This document shows positions 1-5,359 of a stretch of 5,514 nt of DNA, piece by piece (position 1 is the first letter of the stretch; each line of letters opens with the position of its first letter). The notes under the pieces were generated by a model. That model saw nothing but the letters and a program-made list of their open reading frames with translations. It ran no database searches and was not told the DNA's origin. The stretch is from contig JAEYXC010000359.1 of the NCBI GenBank assembly GCA_023428655.1, positions 1 to 5,514 on the forward strand. The letters are read 5' to 3'. The stretch comes from Bacillota bacterium (GTDB lineage: Bacteria; Bacillota; Clostridia; Lachnospirales; Lachnospiraceae). The translations under genes were made by a program, and so were the position numbers.

Positions 1-212
1 AAAGCAGCACAATTAATGATAATATCAGGCATATTCATATTTATGTAGGCTTTTACCTCTGCTTCATCCGTTATGTCTAAAGCCTGTATGGCTCCATCAT
101 CACTTGTAGTTACATCCGTTCGCAGCAGCTCATATTGGCTCTGGCTCCCTAGCAATCGAAAGAGGGCCAGTCCCAACTGTCCTGATGCTCCAGTGATCAT
201 AATGCGCTTCAT
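1..212 (-). CDS. RmlD-type dTDP-4-dehydrorhamnose reductase / extended SDR, N-terminal part (runs off the left edge)
   Basis: Seventy codons plus two bases are visible, read leftwards from the ATG at 212. The protein starts MKRIMITGASGQLG, so residues 8-14 are the GASGQLG dinucleotide-binding loop of an extended short-chain dehydrogenase; the GQLG form is typical of RmlD/RfbD. The LDITD segment (45-49) fits the acidic residue after the third strand, and PDIIINCAA (62-70) is the strand that usually continues into the NAA-type cofactor motif. RmlD reduces dTDP-4-keto-rhamnose with NAD(P)H in the cytosol as the last step of dTDP-rhamnose synthesis for surface polysaccharides. The Ser-Tyr-Lys catalytic residues lie outside the window, so a related sugar-nucleotide reductase, including sporulation SpsK-like proteins, cannot be excluded. 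The start is the only in-frame ATG near a purine-rich stretch (AAAGG about 12 bases upstream, GGA 6 bases upstream). The nearest upstream gene, the 612-986 membrane protein, is 400 bases away, so this gene probably has its own promoter at 288-316. Confidence 0.75.
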   Translation of the reverse strand, partial: MKRIMITGASGQLGLALFRLLGSQSQYELLRTDVTTSDDGAIQALDITDEAEVKAYINMNMPDIIINCAA

Positions 213-287
213 ATCACATCCATACCTTTCTTATCATAATGCATCGGAAGTCTTCTTCTACCTGTCCCCCTCCACAAATCCAACTAT

Positions 288-316
288 AGTATAATCAATT
301 CAATATTAAATATCAA
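288..316 (-). promoter_or_regulatory. Candidate sigma-A promoter for the RmlD-like gene
   Basis: On the minus strand a TTGATA -35 box (311-316) and a TATACT -10 box (288-293) are separated by exactly 17 bases. Each box matches the vegetative consensus at five of six positions. Transcription would start near position 281, giving a leader of about 70 bases before the ATG at 212. This is the best promoter-like match I found between the RmlD-like gene and the long inverted repeat. Confidence 0.65.
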
Positions 317-366
317 TCCTTTTTCAATTTCCTTCCTTCGTCAGAAACTGCAATTTTATGATAATT

Positions 367-524
367 TAAATGCTGCAGAAAGAATTACTATACCTTTCAT
401 CGAACATGATAGACCTGTGATCCCATTGATTTTACTGCTATCCTGTTATGGTTAATTTAGCATTAAAATCATTAAGCGTCATATATCCTGTTTGAAAGTG
501 TAGCATTTCTTCCTGCAGCATTTA
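367..524. repeat. 158-bp long imperfect inverted repeat (MITE-like or structured-RNA element)
   Basis: The two halves are complementary from end to end. The outer arms TAAATGCTGCAG (367-378) and CTGCAGCATTTA (513-524) match perfectly over 12 bases. Pairing continues inwards: 380-384 with 507-511, 388-393 with 498-503 (one G-T), 395-399 with 493-497, 404-411 with 484-491 (one mismatch) and 412-414 with 478-480. An inner stem then pairs 425-440 with 458-473 (14 of 16 pairs), closed by a 17-base loop. I count about 52 Watson-Crick pairs by hand. No open reading frame or coding signal was seen in it. The ends are TA (367-368 and 523-524), which would fit a TA target duplication of an IS630/mariner-type MITE, but this is not proven because the TA is also part of the pairing arms. 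Alternatives are an ERIC-like intergenic palindrome or a structured RNA transcribed from either strand. Confidence 0.8.
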
Positions 525-553
525 TCCCTTCGCTGTTCATTGTGATGATATAC

Positions 554-574
554 AATTGGGTTATAATACCAATT
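554..574. repeat. Small inverted repeat AATTGG/CCAATT
   Basis: AATTGG (554-559) and CCAATT (569-574) form a perfect six-base inverted repeat around a nine-base AT-rich centre that contains TTATAA. It lies between the end of the membrane-protein gene and the long inverted repeat. It has no T-tract, so it is unlikely to be a terminator. Its role is unknown. Confidence 0.4.
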
Positions 575-581
575 CAAAGTC

Positions 582-604
582 CTCTGCTTCATTACGAAGG
601 AGAG
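582..604 (-). terminator. Weak hairpin just after the TIGR04086 gene, possible terminator
   Basis: CTCT-g-CTTC (582-590) pairs with GAAG-g-AGAG (596-604) around the loop ATTAC. The stem has eight pairs with one internal G/G mismatch. It begins seven bases after the TAG stop of the membrane-protein gene, where a terminator for the minus-strand operon would be expected. The sequence that follows on the minus strand (GACTTTG) has only three Ts in a row and half of the pairs are A-T, so intrinsic termination would be inefficient. It may instead protect the 3' end. Confidence 0.3.
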
Positions 605-611
605 CAGAAAA

Positions 612-986
612 CTAGCTGATCATACCGCCTACCATCCCGCCAAGACCACAGATTAGAAAGGTAGTAAAAAGATTACCGAGCGGCAATGGCTCAGCCCGGT
701 TCATAGCGATGGAAACCACCATAAGAATGATAAAATAGAACACTCCCATAACTAATCCCCAGATAAATTTTCTCTGCTCCGCTTTCTTTCCTACGAAGAA
801 GCCACCAATAAAGGTGGAAAGAATGTAGGCAAAGATAATACCTCCGCTGATGACTGTACCGGACAGGTCAAGCTTCAGCATAAGGAAGGATAAAAGCAGC
901 AGTATGAATGCTGTAATAATATAGGAAAAAAGAAGTCCTTTCAGCACTGCAAACATCTTTGTATTTTGACGGATTGCCTTATCCAT
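612..986 (-). CDS. TIGR04086 family small integral membrane protein
   Basis: A 124-residue, very hydrophobic protein of unknown function. Four membrane helices are visible at about residues 12-37, 44-66, 73-95 and 102-124. A short basic stretch (GKKAEQRK, 66-73) lies between helices 2 and 3, and the C-terminus is glycine-rich (GLGGMVGGM). Length, four-helix layout and the glycine-rich end match the TIGR04086 membrane proteins of Firmicutes, the family I believe includes B. subtilis YrzE; I assign this from pattern, not a search. The start at 986 is chosen because GGAGGTG lies at 991-997, a good distance ahead of it. An upstream in-frame ATG at 1004 would place this Shine-Dalgarno inside the gene and would add six non-hydrophobic residues. 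The hydrolase gene ends 77 bases upstream on the same strand with no evident terminator between, so the two are probably co-transcribed. A link to the cell envelope is inferred only from membrane location and neighbour. Confidence 0.8.
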   Translation of the reverse strand: MDKAIRQNTKMFAVLKGLLFSYIITAFILLLLSFLMLKLDLSGTVISGGIIFAYILSTFIGGFFVGKKAEQRKFIWGLVMGVFYFIILMVVSIAMNRAEPLPLGNLFTTFLICGLGGMVGGMIS

Positions 987-990
987 AGGA

Positions 991-997
991 CACCTCC
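991..997 (-). promoter_or_regulatory. Shine-Dalgarno site that fixes the start of the TIGR04086 gene
   Basis: GGAGGTG on the minus strand is a near-perfect ribosome binding site. Its GGAGG core ends six bases before the ATG at 986. It lies downstream of the alternative ATG at 1004, which argues against that longer start. Confidence 0.75.
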
Positions 998-1063
998 AGG
1001 TCATTTATACTAGATGTATATTAACTTTGTCTCTAATTTATTCCTACAGCTTAAGACAGGTAT

Positions 1064-2422
1064 CTACTCCGGTAGTAATCCATCCTCCGAATAAACACAA
1101 CCGGCATTCCATAGCAGCCACTGTGCATAACCTGCAGCCTCCACTCCGCGGATCTGCTCCCGAAGCTCTTCCCCACCATACTTCATATGCTTTTTGATCC
1201 AGGTAGCAGTAAAATCTTGAAGCCAAGGACGAACAATTGCTCTATGTTCTTCCTCAGGAATCTGCCCCAGCTTCTCTCTGGACGCAGTCAAAGCCTTTCT
1301 GATAATGTTATATGGCTCCAAATCCGGGTACTTTATGCCGTAATTACCTTCACCGAAATGGCTTGGATATATCATCGGGCAGATATAGTCCAGATATTTT
1401 GCCATTTCTACATAATTCTGACCCACAACTTCGGCATCAACGCTGCTATTGATAATGGTTCCATAGACATCCGCTGATACATAGACACCAAGGGGTTTGA
1501 GCTTTTCATATGCGTATTTGGTAAATTCTACGATGATCTCTTCCTTTGTCTTCTCCTTTGCCTCAACTCCAAAATCCGCCTTGGCAATACCATTACCCGT
1601 GGAGAAACGGATATAATCAAATTGGATCTCATCAAAACCTATCAAAGCAGCCTGGGATGCTACCTCAATTAAATACTCCCAAACCTTTCGATTATAAGGG
1701 TTCACCCATCCCTCACCATTGTTATCCAGATAAAGAGATCCGTCACTTTTAAGGATTGCCAAATCCTTTCGCTGTTCCGCCAGATAAGGATCCTTAAAGG
1801 CTACGATACGAGCAATCAGATAAATATTTTTACTTTTAAGCTCTGTGATCAGGGCTTCGATATCACGGATTGTATTAGTTGTAGCTCCAATTTCCTTCGC
1901 AAGAGCACTGTCCATCTTATAAGTAATCTTTCCATGATCATCCTTGATATCAATCACCATAGCATTAATTTCCGTGGTATCTGCCAATGAGATTAAATCC
2001 TTCATTCGTTCGGAGCCGGCCATGGATGAGGTCACATAGATTCCCTTCACTCTCACCGGTATCCGTGTCTCCATCACCTCTACCGCTTCCTCTGATATCG
2101 GAGGCGTCGTAGGAGTCGGTGTTACTTCCATGGTTATCGAAGGCTGTGGTAGCGCAGGCTCCGGTTTCGGGTTACTATGCCCCTCTTCCGACACCAGCTG
2201 TTCCGCTCCACGTCCATCTTCCGCCAGCTCATTCTGCGTTGTTCCTTTGCTCTTTCGTAAGAACGCCTCCGGATCGTTATACATTCGGATTGCAAAATAA
2301 GCTCCGATGATAACACCTATGATTACCACCGCCAATATAATAGTCCGCGGCAGCTTACTTCTTCTTCCCCGCTTCTTGTAATACCTCTTATAATCAATAT
2401 ACATATCCTTCTTTTTACTCAT
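1064..2422 (-). CDS. Membrane-anchored putative glycoside hydrolase (DUF4015 family)
   Basis: A 452-residue protein. A very basic N-terminus (residues 1-26) is followed by one membrane helix (27-45) with no obvious cleavage site, so it is probably an N-terminally anchored protein facing outwards. Residues 50-120 form a low-complexity, Pro/Thr/Glu-rich linker. Residues 123-452 show the strand pattern of a TIM-barrel hydrolase of the DUF4015 type (Pfam PF13200): GIYVTSS (127-133), AMVIDIKDDHG (154-164), YLIARIVAFKD (201-211), GFDEIQFDYIRF (262-273), YVSADVYG (314-321), YICPMIYPSHF (346-356), RPWLQDF (398-404) and QWLLWNA (434-440). Acidic residues at strand ends (D158, D161, D162, D264, E265, D269, D318) are candidate catalytic or sugar-binding residues, but which are used is not known to me. 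The substrate is unknown; a cell-wall or surface polysaccharide is plausible. The start at 2422 has a modest AGG seven bases upstream. A second ATG at codon 7 has AAGAAGG too close to it. It probably forms an operon with the downstream TIGR04086 gene. Confidence 0.85.
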   Translation of the reverse strand: MSKKKDMYIDYKRYYKKRGRRSKLPRTIILAVVIIGVIIGAYFAIRMYNDPEAFLRKSKGTTQNELAEDGRGAEQLVSEEGHSNPKPEPALPQPSITMEVTPTPTTPPISEEAVEVMETRIPVRVKGIYVTSSMAGSERMKDLISLADTTEINAMVIDIKDDHGKITYKMDSALAKEIGATTNTIRDIEALITELKSKNIYLIARIVAFKDPYLAEQRKDLAILKSDGSLYLDNNGEGWVNPYNRKVWEYLIEVASQAALIGFDEIQFDYIRFSTGNGIAKADFGVEAKEKTKEEIIVEFTKYAYEKLKPLGVYVSADVYGTIINSSVDAEVVGQNYVEMAKYLDYICPMIYPSHFGEGNYGIKYPDLEPYNIIRKALTASREKLGQIPEEEHRAIVRPWLQDFTATWIKKHMKYGGEELREQIRGVEAAGYAQWLLWNAGCVYSEDGLLPE

Positions 2423-2457
2423 TATAGTACCTACTTTTCTTCTCTATTCGCCTATGT

Positions 2458-2485
2458 AGTATCATCCTTTTTATCCCAATGTCAT
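2458..2485 (-). promoter_or_regulatory. Possible weak promoter ahead of the hydrolase gene
   Basis: On the minus strand ATGACA (2480-2485, five of six to the -35 consensus) and GATACT (2458-2463, four of six to the -10 consensus) are 16 bases apart. Transcription would start near 2451, about 29 bases before the ATG at 2422. The 88-base gap to the response-regulator gene shows no clear terminator hairpin with a T-tract, so the hydrolase may instead be transcribed by read-through from the two-component genes. Confidence 0.3.
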
Positions 2486-2510
2486 CCATAAGTCCACCAT
2501 AGTTCTCTGA

Positions 2511-3584
2511 TTACCGCCTGAGCTGATTCAAAACCTTGAGAAATACTTCAACGATATCAGGGTCGTATATTAAGCCGGCATTGTCGCAAATAAACTCCAA
2601 ACATTGTGTCGGAGTATATGGCTCAGCCACTCCCCATCCCTGAAGCAATGCATCATAGGCATCTACTATGGCTACAATCCTAGCACTGACCGGGATCTCT
2701 TTTCCCGCCTTGCCGGCCGGATATCCCTTCCCATCCCACCGTTCATGATGATATCTTGCTATATTAACAGCCATCCGTATAAACTCATTATTGGTGTTCA
2801 GCTCTAGTATTTGTTCCAAAGCATTTGCTCCCACACTGGTGTGAGTCTGATATATCAACTCCTCCTCCATGCTAAGTAAGGATCGAGGTTCTAAGTTTCG
2901 GTTATCCATTGTGAATATACCAATATCATGGATCAAGGCCGCTTTTTCAATGACATCGATAAAGCTATTAGTTATCTGTTCCTTGAATCTTGAAGATAGT
3001 TGCAGACTCAACGCAAGGATTCTGCTATTCTCACCAACTCTCTGCATATGCTCCCTTTTTGCATCATTCCCAAGGGTAGATAGGATGACCAGTGCATCCA
3101 CGACATTCTTATTCCCATCATATATCTTTCGTATCTGGTCATTGATGATTTTATATAGTTTCTTATTATATACTTCCAGCTCCTGCTGTATTTTATACAT
3201 CCTCAAATGACTACTAATCCGCATGATGAGTTCTTCTACCTCAAAGGGCTTCGTGATGAAATCTACCGCACCAAGCTGGAAGCCTTTCATTTTATCCTCC
3301 ATAGAATTCAATGCAGATATAAAAATAATAGGAACATCCCTTGTACAAGCATTCTTTTTTAGCATGGAGCTAAAGACAAAGCCATCAACCTCCGGCATGG
3401 AGATGTCCAATAGAATCAAGTCCGGAAGCAGGGCATCGATGGCACTTACTGCTTGTCTTGCATTCGTTACCGGTCTTGCTATATATCCCGCTTTTCGGAT
3501 CATCTCCGTTAAAACTGCCAGATTTGCATTGATATCATCTACTATTAAAATATTTGGCGGTGAAGTTGTTAGGTTTTCCATCAT
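2511..3584 (-). CDS. Two-component response regulator with HD-GYP-type output domain
   Basis: A 357-residue, RpfG-like cytosolic protein. Residues 10-128 are a complete receiver: acidic pair D16/D17, phosphoacceptor D60 in LLDISMP, S90 and K112 in TKPF. A helical linker (about 128-170) leads to an HD-GYP domain (about 171-357), the family that hydrolyses cyclic-di-GMP. The visible metal-site motifs are H179 (HMQRV), H219-D220 (HDIG), H249 (HTSVG), H279-H280 in HHERWDGKGYP and D308 (DAYDAL). Two features differ from typical active members. The Lys of HDIGK is Ile (I223), and the usual RPYR after DAL is replaced by a segment ending AEPYT, so activity or substrate handling may be altered. The gene starts 23 bases after the sensor kinase stops, and that kinase is the obvious phosphodonor. 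Two adjacent ATGs (3584 and 3581) are possible starts. GGAG is three bases from the first and six from the second, so the second may be the one used, which would give 356 residues. Confidence 0.9.
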   Translation of the reverse strand: MMENLTTSPPNILIVDDINANLAVLTEMIRKAGYIARPVTNARQAVSAIDALLPDLILLDISMPEVDGFVFSSMLKKNACTRDVPIIFISALNSMEDKMKGFQLGAVDFITKPFEVEELIMRISSHLRMYKIQQELEVYNKKLYKIINDQIRKIYDGNKNVVDALVILSTLGNDAKREHMQRVGENSRILALSLQLSSRFKEQITNSFIDVIEKAALIHDIGIFTMDNRNLEPRSLLSMEEELIYQTHTSVGANALEQILELNTNNEFIRMAVNIARYHHERWDGKGYPAGKAGKEIPVSARIVAIVDAYDALLQGWGVAEPYTPTQCLEFICDNAGLIYDPDIVEVFLKVLNQLRR

Positions 3585-3607
3585 AATCTCCGTTCTTATA
3601 CAACTCT

Positions 3608-5143
3608 TTATACCATTTCATTGATAAATATCTTTAGCTCATGAATTAATGCAATCGATGTTTCATAGTTCTCCTTACGAACTGCCAGTAAGAGACGAAA
3701 AACAATCTTCGAAACATCCTCAAAATCTGCTGTTAATTGACTCTTAATAAAATATGCTAATTCCTCAGCCTTGTCCCAGCTTTCCATTTCTATGCAAAGC
3801 AAAAGTTTTTCTACCACTGACCTCATATTTCCAAGAATCTCTTCCCTTGATAAGGCTTTGGATCCGTCATCTCGGAATGTACTACCCGCATCCATTAACA
3901 ATTGATCAATATATCGAAAGTAATTCGTCTCTTGTGTATTCTTACCCAGCGAAGCATTTTCACTAGACTCTTTCTTATCACGGTAATCGATTGGAATTTC
4001 TTTTCGCTTGGGTGAAGCCTCCGAATCCTGTCCCGTTGTAGGAATACCTAATCGGACAGAGAAGGAGAAGGTACTTCCTTTACCTCTCTCACTGTCAACA
4101 CCGATCATTCCTCCCATGGCCTCCACCAATTTCTTGCTTATGGCCAGACCCAGCCCAGTGCCTCCGAAGCGTCTCGTGATAGAACCATCGACCTGACTAA
4201 AGCTTTGAAAGAGCTTGTCCTTATCCTCCGCACTGATTCCTATTCCGGTATCGATTAATATGAAAAACAGCTCCACGGACTGATCGGTCTGGGATAGCTT
4301 GGCTACCTCCAGAGTAATATGACCGACGGTAGTGAATTTTACTGCATTGGAAAGAAGGTTATTTAGAATTTGGGACAGACGAAATTCATCACCGATTACC
4401 CGATCGGGGATATCATCTGCAATATATAACAACAAATTCAAACCCTTCTCATTGATCATTGGTCGGTTGACCTTAACAACGGAATGAATGAATTCACGAA
4501 AGCTGAACTCACGTTGCTCCAGCACCATCTTATAATTCGTTAGCTTTGCATAATCCAATAAATCGTTGATCATAGATTCCATATTGATGCAACATCGCTT
4601 AATCAGCTGAACCATATCGACCTGATCCGGTTGCAAGGGGGTGTCCAGAAGATTATTACTTAAGCCGAGAATTCCATTAATCGGAGTTCTAAGCTCATGG
4701 GTCACATTCGCTGTTATCTCATTCCGATTGCTTTTCAAGCATTCTATCTCGTTTTCCATCAGCTTCATTCTATGGAGCACTTCTTTATATTCCGATATAT
4801 TTTTGGCAATACAGATCCCCTGGAACCTCTTTGTCCTCGAATAAATTGATAATTTTAGCTCCACCGGAAAACAGGTCTGATTCTTTCGATATGCAAAGGT
4901 TTCCTCCGGCTTCTCCCTGCCTGCTAAAACCTTAAGCTTATGCTCCTCATATATCACGGCATTCCGGAAGATATCCTGAACCCTTAGCTTCTTAAGCTCC
5001 TTCTCATAACCCAATTCCCTCATCGCCACCTTATTGCAATCGGTAATCCTTCCATCCCGGTTGAAGAATAAAATAATACGATCCGAGTTTTCAAGCATTA
5101 ATTTATTTTGCTGCAATTTATTACGTACAGATAAAAAGACCAT
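3608..5143 (-). CDS. Cytosolic PAS-domain sensor histidine kinase with Hpt-like C-terminal segment
   Basis: A 511-residue kinase with no membrane helix or signal peptide. A PAS domain occupies about residues 14-118 and is followed by a coiled-coil stretch (118-140). HisKA has phosphoacceptor H149 in THELRTP. The HATPase domain (about 245-365) has the N-box NNLLSNAVKFT (N262, N266), the G1 box DTGIGIS (298-304), the F-box LFQSFSQVD (311-319), the G2 box GGTGLGLAI (327-335) and the closing GSTFSFSV (356-363). All catalytic motifs are intact, so autophosphorylation is expected. Residues 366-400 are a charged, polar linker. The remainder (about 403-511) is helical and resembles an Hpt domain, but the segment aligned with the Hpt AHxLKS motif reads AYFIKS (463-468), with Tyr464 where the phosphoacceptor His should be. 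A GAGG seven bases before the ATG at 5143 supports the start. It lies 23 bases upstream of the response regulator, its likely partner. The sensed signal is unknown; the PAS domain suggests an intracellular cue. Confidence 0.92.
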   Translation of the reverse strand: MVFLSVRNKLQQNKLMLENSDRIILFFNRDGRITDCNKVAMRELGYEKELKKLRVQDIFRNAVIYEEHKLKVLAGREKPEETFAYRKNQTCFPVELKLSIYSRTKRFQGICIAKNISEYKEVLHRMKLMENEIECLKSNRNEITANVTHELRTPINGILGLSNNLLDTPLQPDQVDMVQLIKRCCINMESMINDLLDYAKLTNYKMVLEQREFSFREFIHSVVKVNRPMINEKGLNLLLYIADDIPDRVIGDEFRLSQILNNLLSNAVKFTTVGHITLEVAKLSQTDQSVELFFILIDTGIGISAEDKDKLFQSFSQVDGSITRRFGGTGLGLAISKKLVEAMGGMIGVDSERGKGSTFSFSVRLGIPTTGQDSEASPKRKEIPIDYRDKKESSENASLGKNTQETNYFRYIDQLLMDAGSTFRDDGSKALSREEILGNMRSVVEKLLLCIEMESWDKAEELAYFIKSQLTADFEDVSKIVFRLLLAVRKENYETSIALIHELKIFINEMV

Positions 5144-5276
5144 CGTTTTTCCTCATCCCTTTGTTACATCACTGGTTAATCATACTTTAATTGCACGTAT
5201 ATGATTGTACTATATCAAAATTTTCAATCTATAATTCAATTCTTATAAATTAGACAAACAATCTTATGAGTTGTAG

Positions 5277-5306
5277 TTGACATCAATAATTTTCTAGATA
5301 TATAAT
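5277..5306 (+). promoter_or_regulatory. Consensus sigma-A promoter of the Xre-family gene
   Basis: TTGACA (5277-5282) and TATAAT (5301-5306) both match the vegetative consensus perfectly and are 18 bases apart. Transcription would start near 5313, giving a leader of about 47 bases that contains a dyad and a strong Shine-Dalgarno. The sensor-kinase gene is divergent; its own promoter must lie in 5144-5300 on the minus strand, but I see only several poor matches there. Confidence 0.75.
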
Positions 5307-5324
5307 AAATTTAGAAAAATATAC

Positions 5325-5343
5325 ACAAATCGTATCGTTTTGT
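5325..5343 (+). promoter_or_regulatory. Leader dyad, candidate operator for the Xre repressor
   Basis: ACAAA (5325-5329) and TTTGT (5339-5343) are perfect inverted arms centred on 5334. Inside them CG (5331-5332) pairs with CG (5336-5337), so seven of nine possible pairs match. It sits between the -10 box and the Shine-Dalgarno, where a small Cro/C1-type repressor could bind to block its own transcription. This role is inferred from position and symmetry. Confidence 0.4.
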
Positions 5344-5345
5344 AC

Positions 5346-5351
5346 AGGAGG
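5346..5351 (+). promoter_or_regulatory. Strong Shine-Dalgarno of the Xre-family gene
   Basis: AGGAGG is a perfect ribosome binding core eight bases before the ATG at 5360. It fixes the start of the partial gene at the right edge. Confidence 0.8.
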
Positions 5352-5359
5352 ATAGCCAA

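Noticed and set aside
73..294. Plus-strand open frame of 73 codons
   Set aside because: It is antisense to the RmlD-like gene and its promoter, has no ribosome site and no recognisable composition; it is a shadow frame.
540..567. Plus-strand promoter-like pair TTGTGA (540-545) and TATAAT (562-567), 16 bases apart
   Set aside because: It points into the antisense of the membrane-protein gene, with no plus-strand gene to serve; the -35 box is only four of six, and TATAAT occurs by chance in AT-rich spacer. An antisense RNA is possible but unsupported.
1004..1004. Longer start for the TIGR04086 gene at the ATG at 1004 (130 residues)
   Set aside because: The strong GGAGGTG lies after this ATG and at the right distance from the one at 986, and the extra six residues are not family-like.
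1004..1009. TATAAA on the minus strand as a -10 box for the TIGR04086 gene
   Set aside because: Transcription would start inside or after the Shine-Dalgarno at 991-997, and the matching -35 (GAGACA at 18 bases) is poor. Co-transcription with the hydrolase is simpler.
2423..2510. Intrinsic terminator between the response regulator and the hydrolase
   Set aside because: Only short direct-repeat similarity (TCCATAAG/TCCACCATAG) and no stem followed by a T-tract on the minus strand were found.
2869..3210. Plus-strand open frame of 113 codons
   Set aside because: It is antisense to the HD-GYP domain, whose motifs are unmistakable on the other strand.
3223..3624. Plus-strand open frame of 133 codons
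   Set aside because: It lies entirely opposite the well-supported receiver domain and the kinase end, with no ribosome site or domain; it is a shadow frame.
5173..5220. Promoter for the sensor kinase on the minus strand (for example TTGATA-N17-TGCAAT)
   Set aside because: Several overlapping weak combinations exist and none clearly exceeds the others in this AT-rich spacer, so no single promoter can be called.
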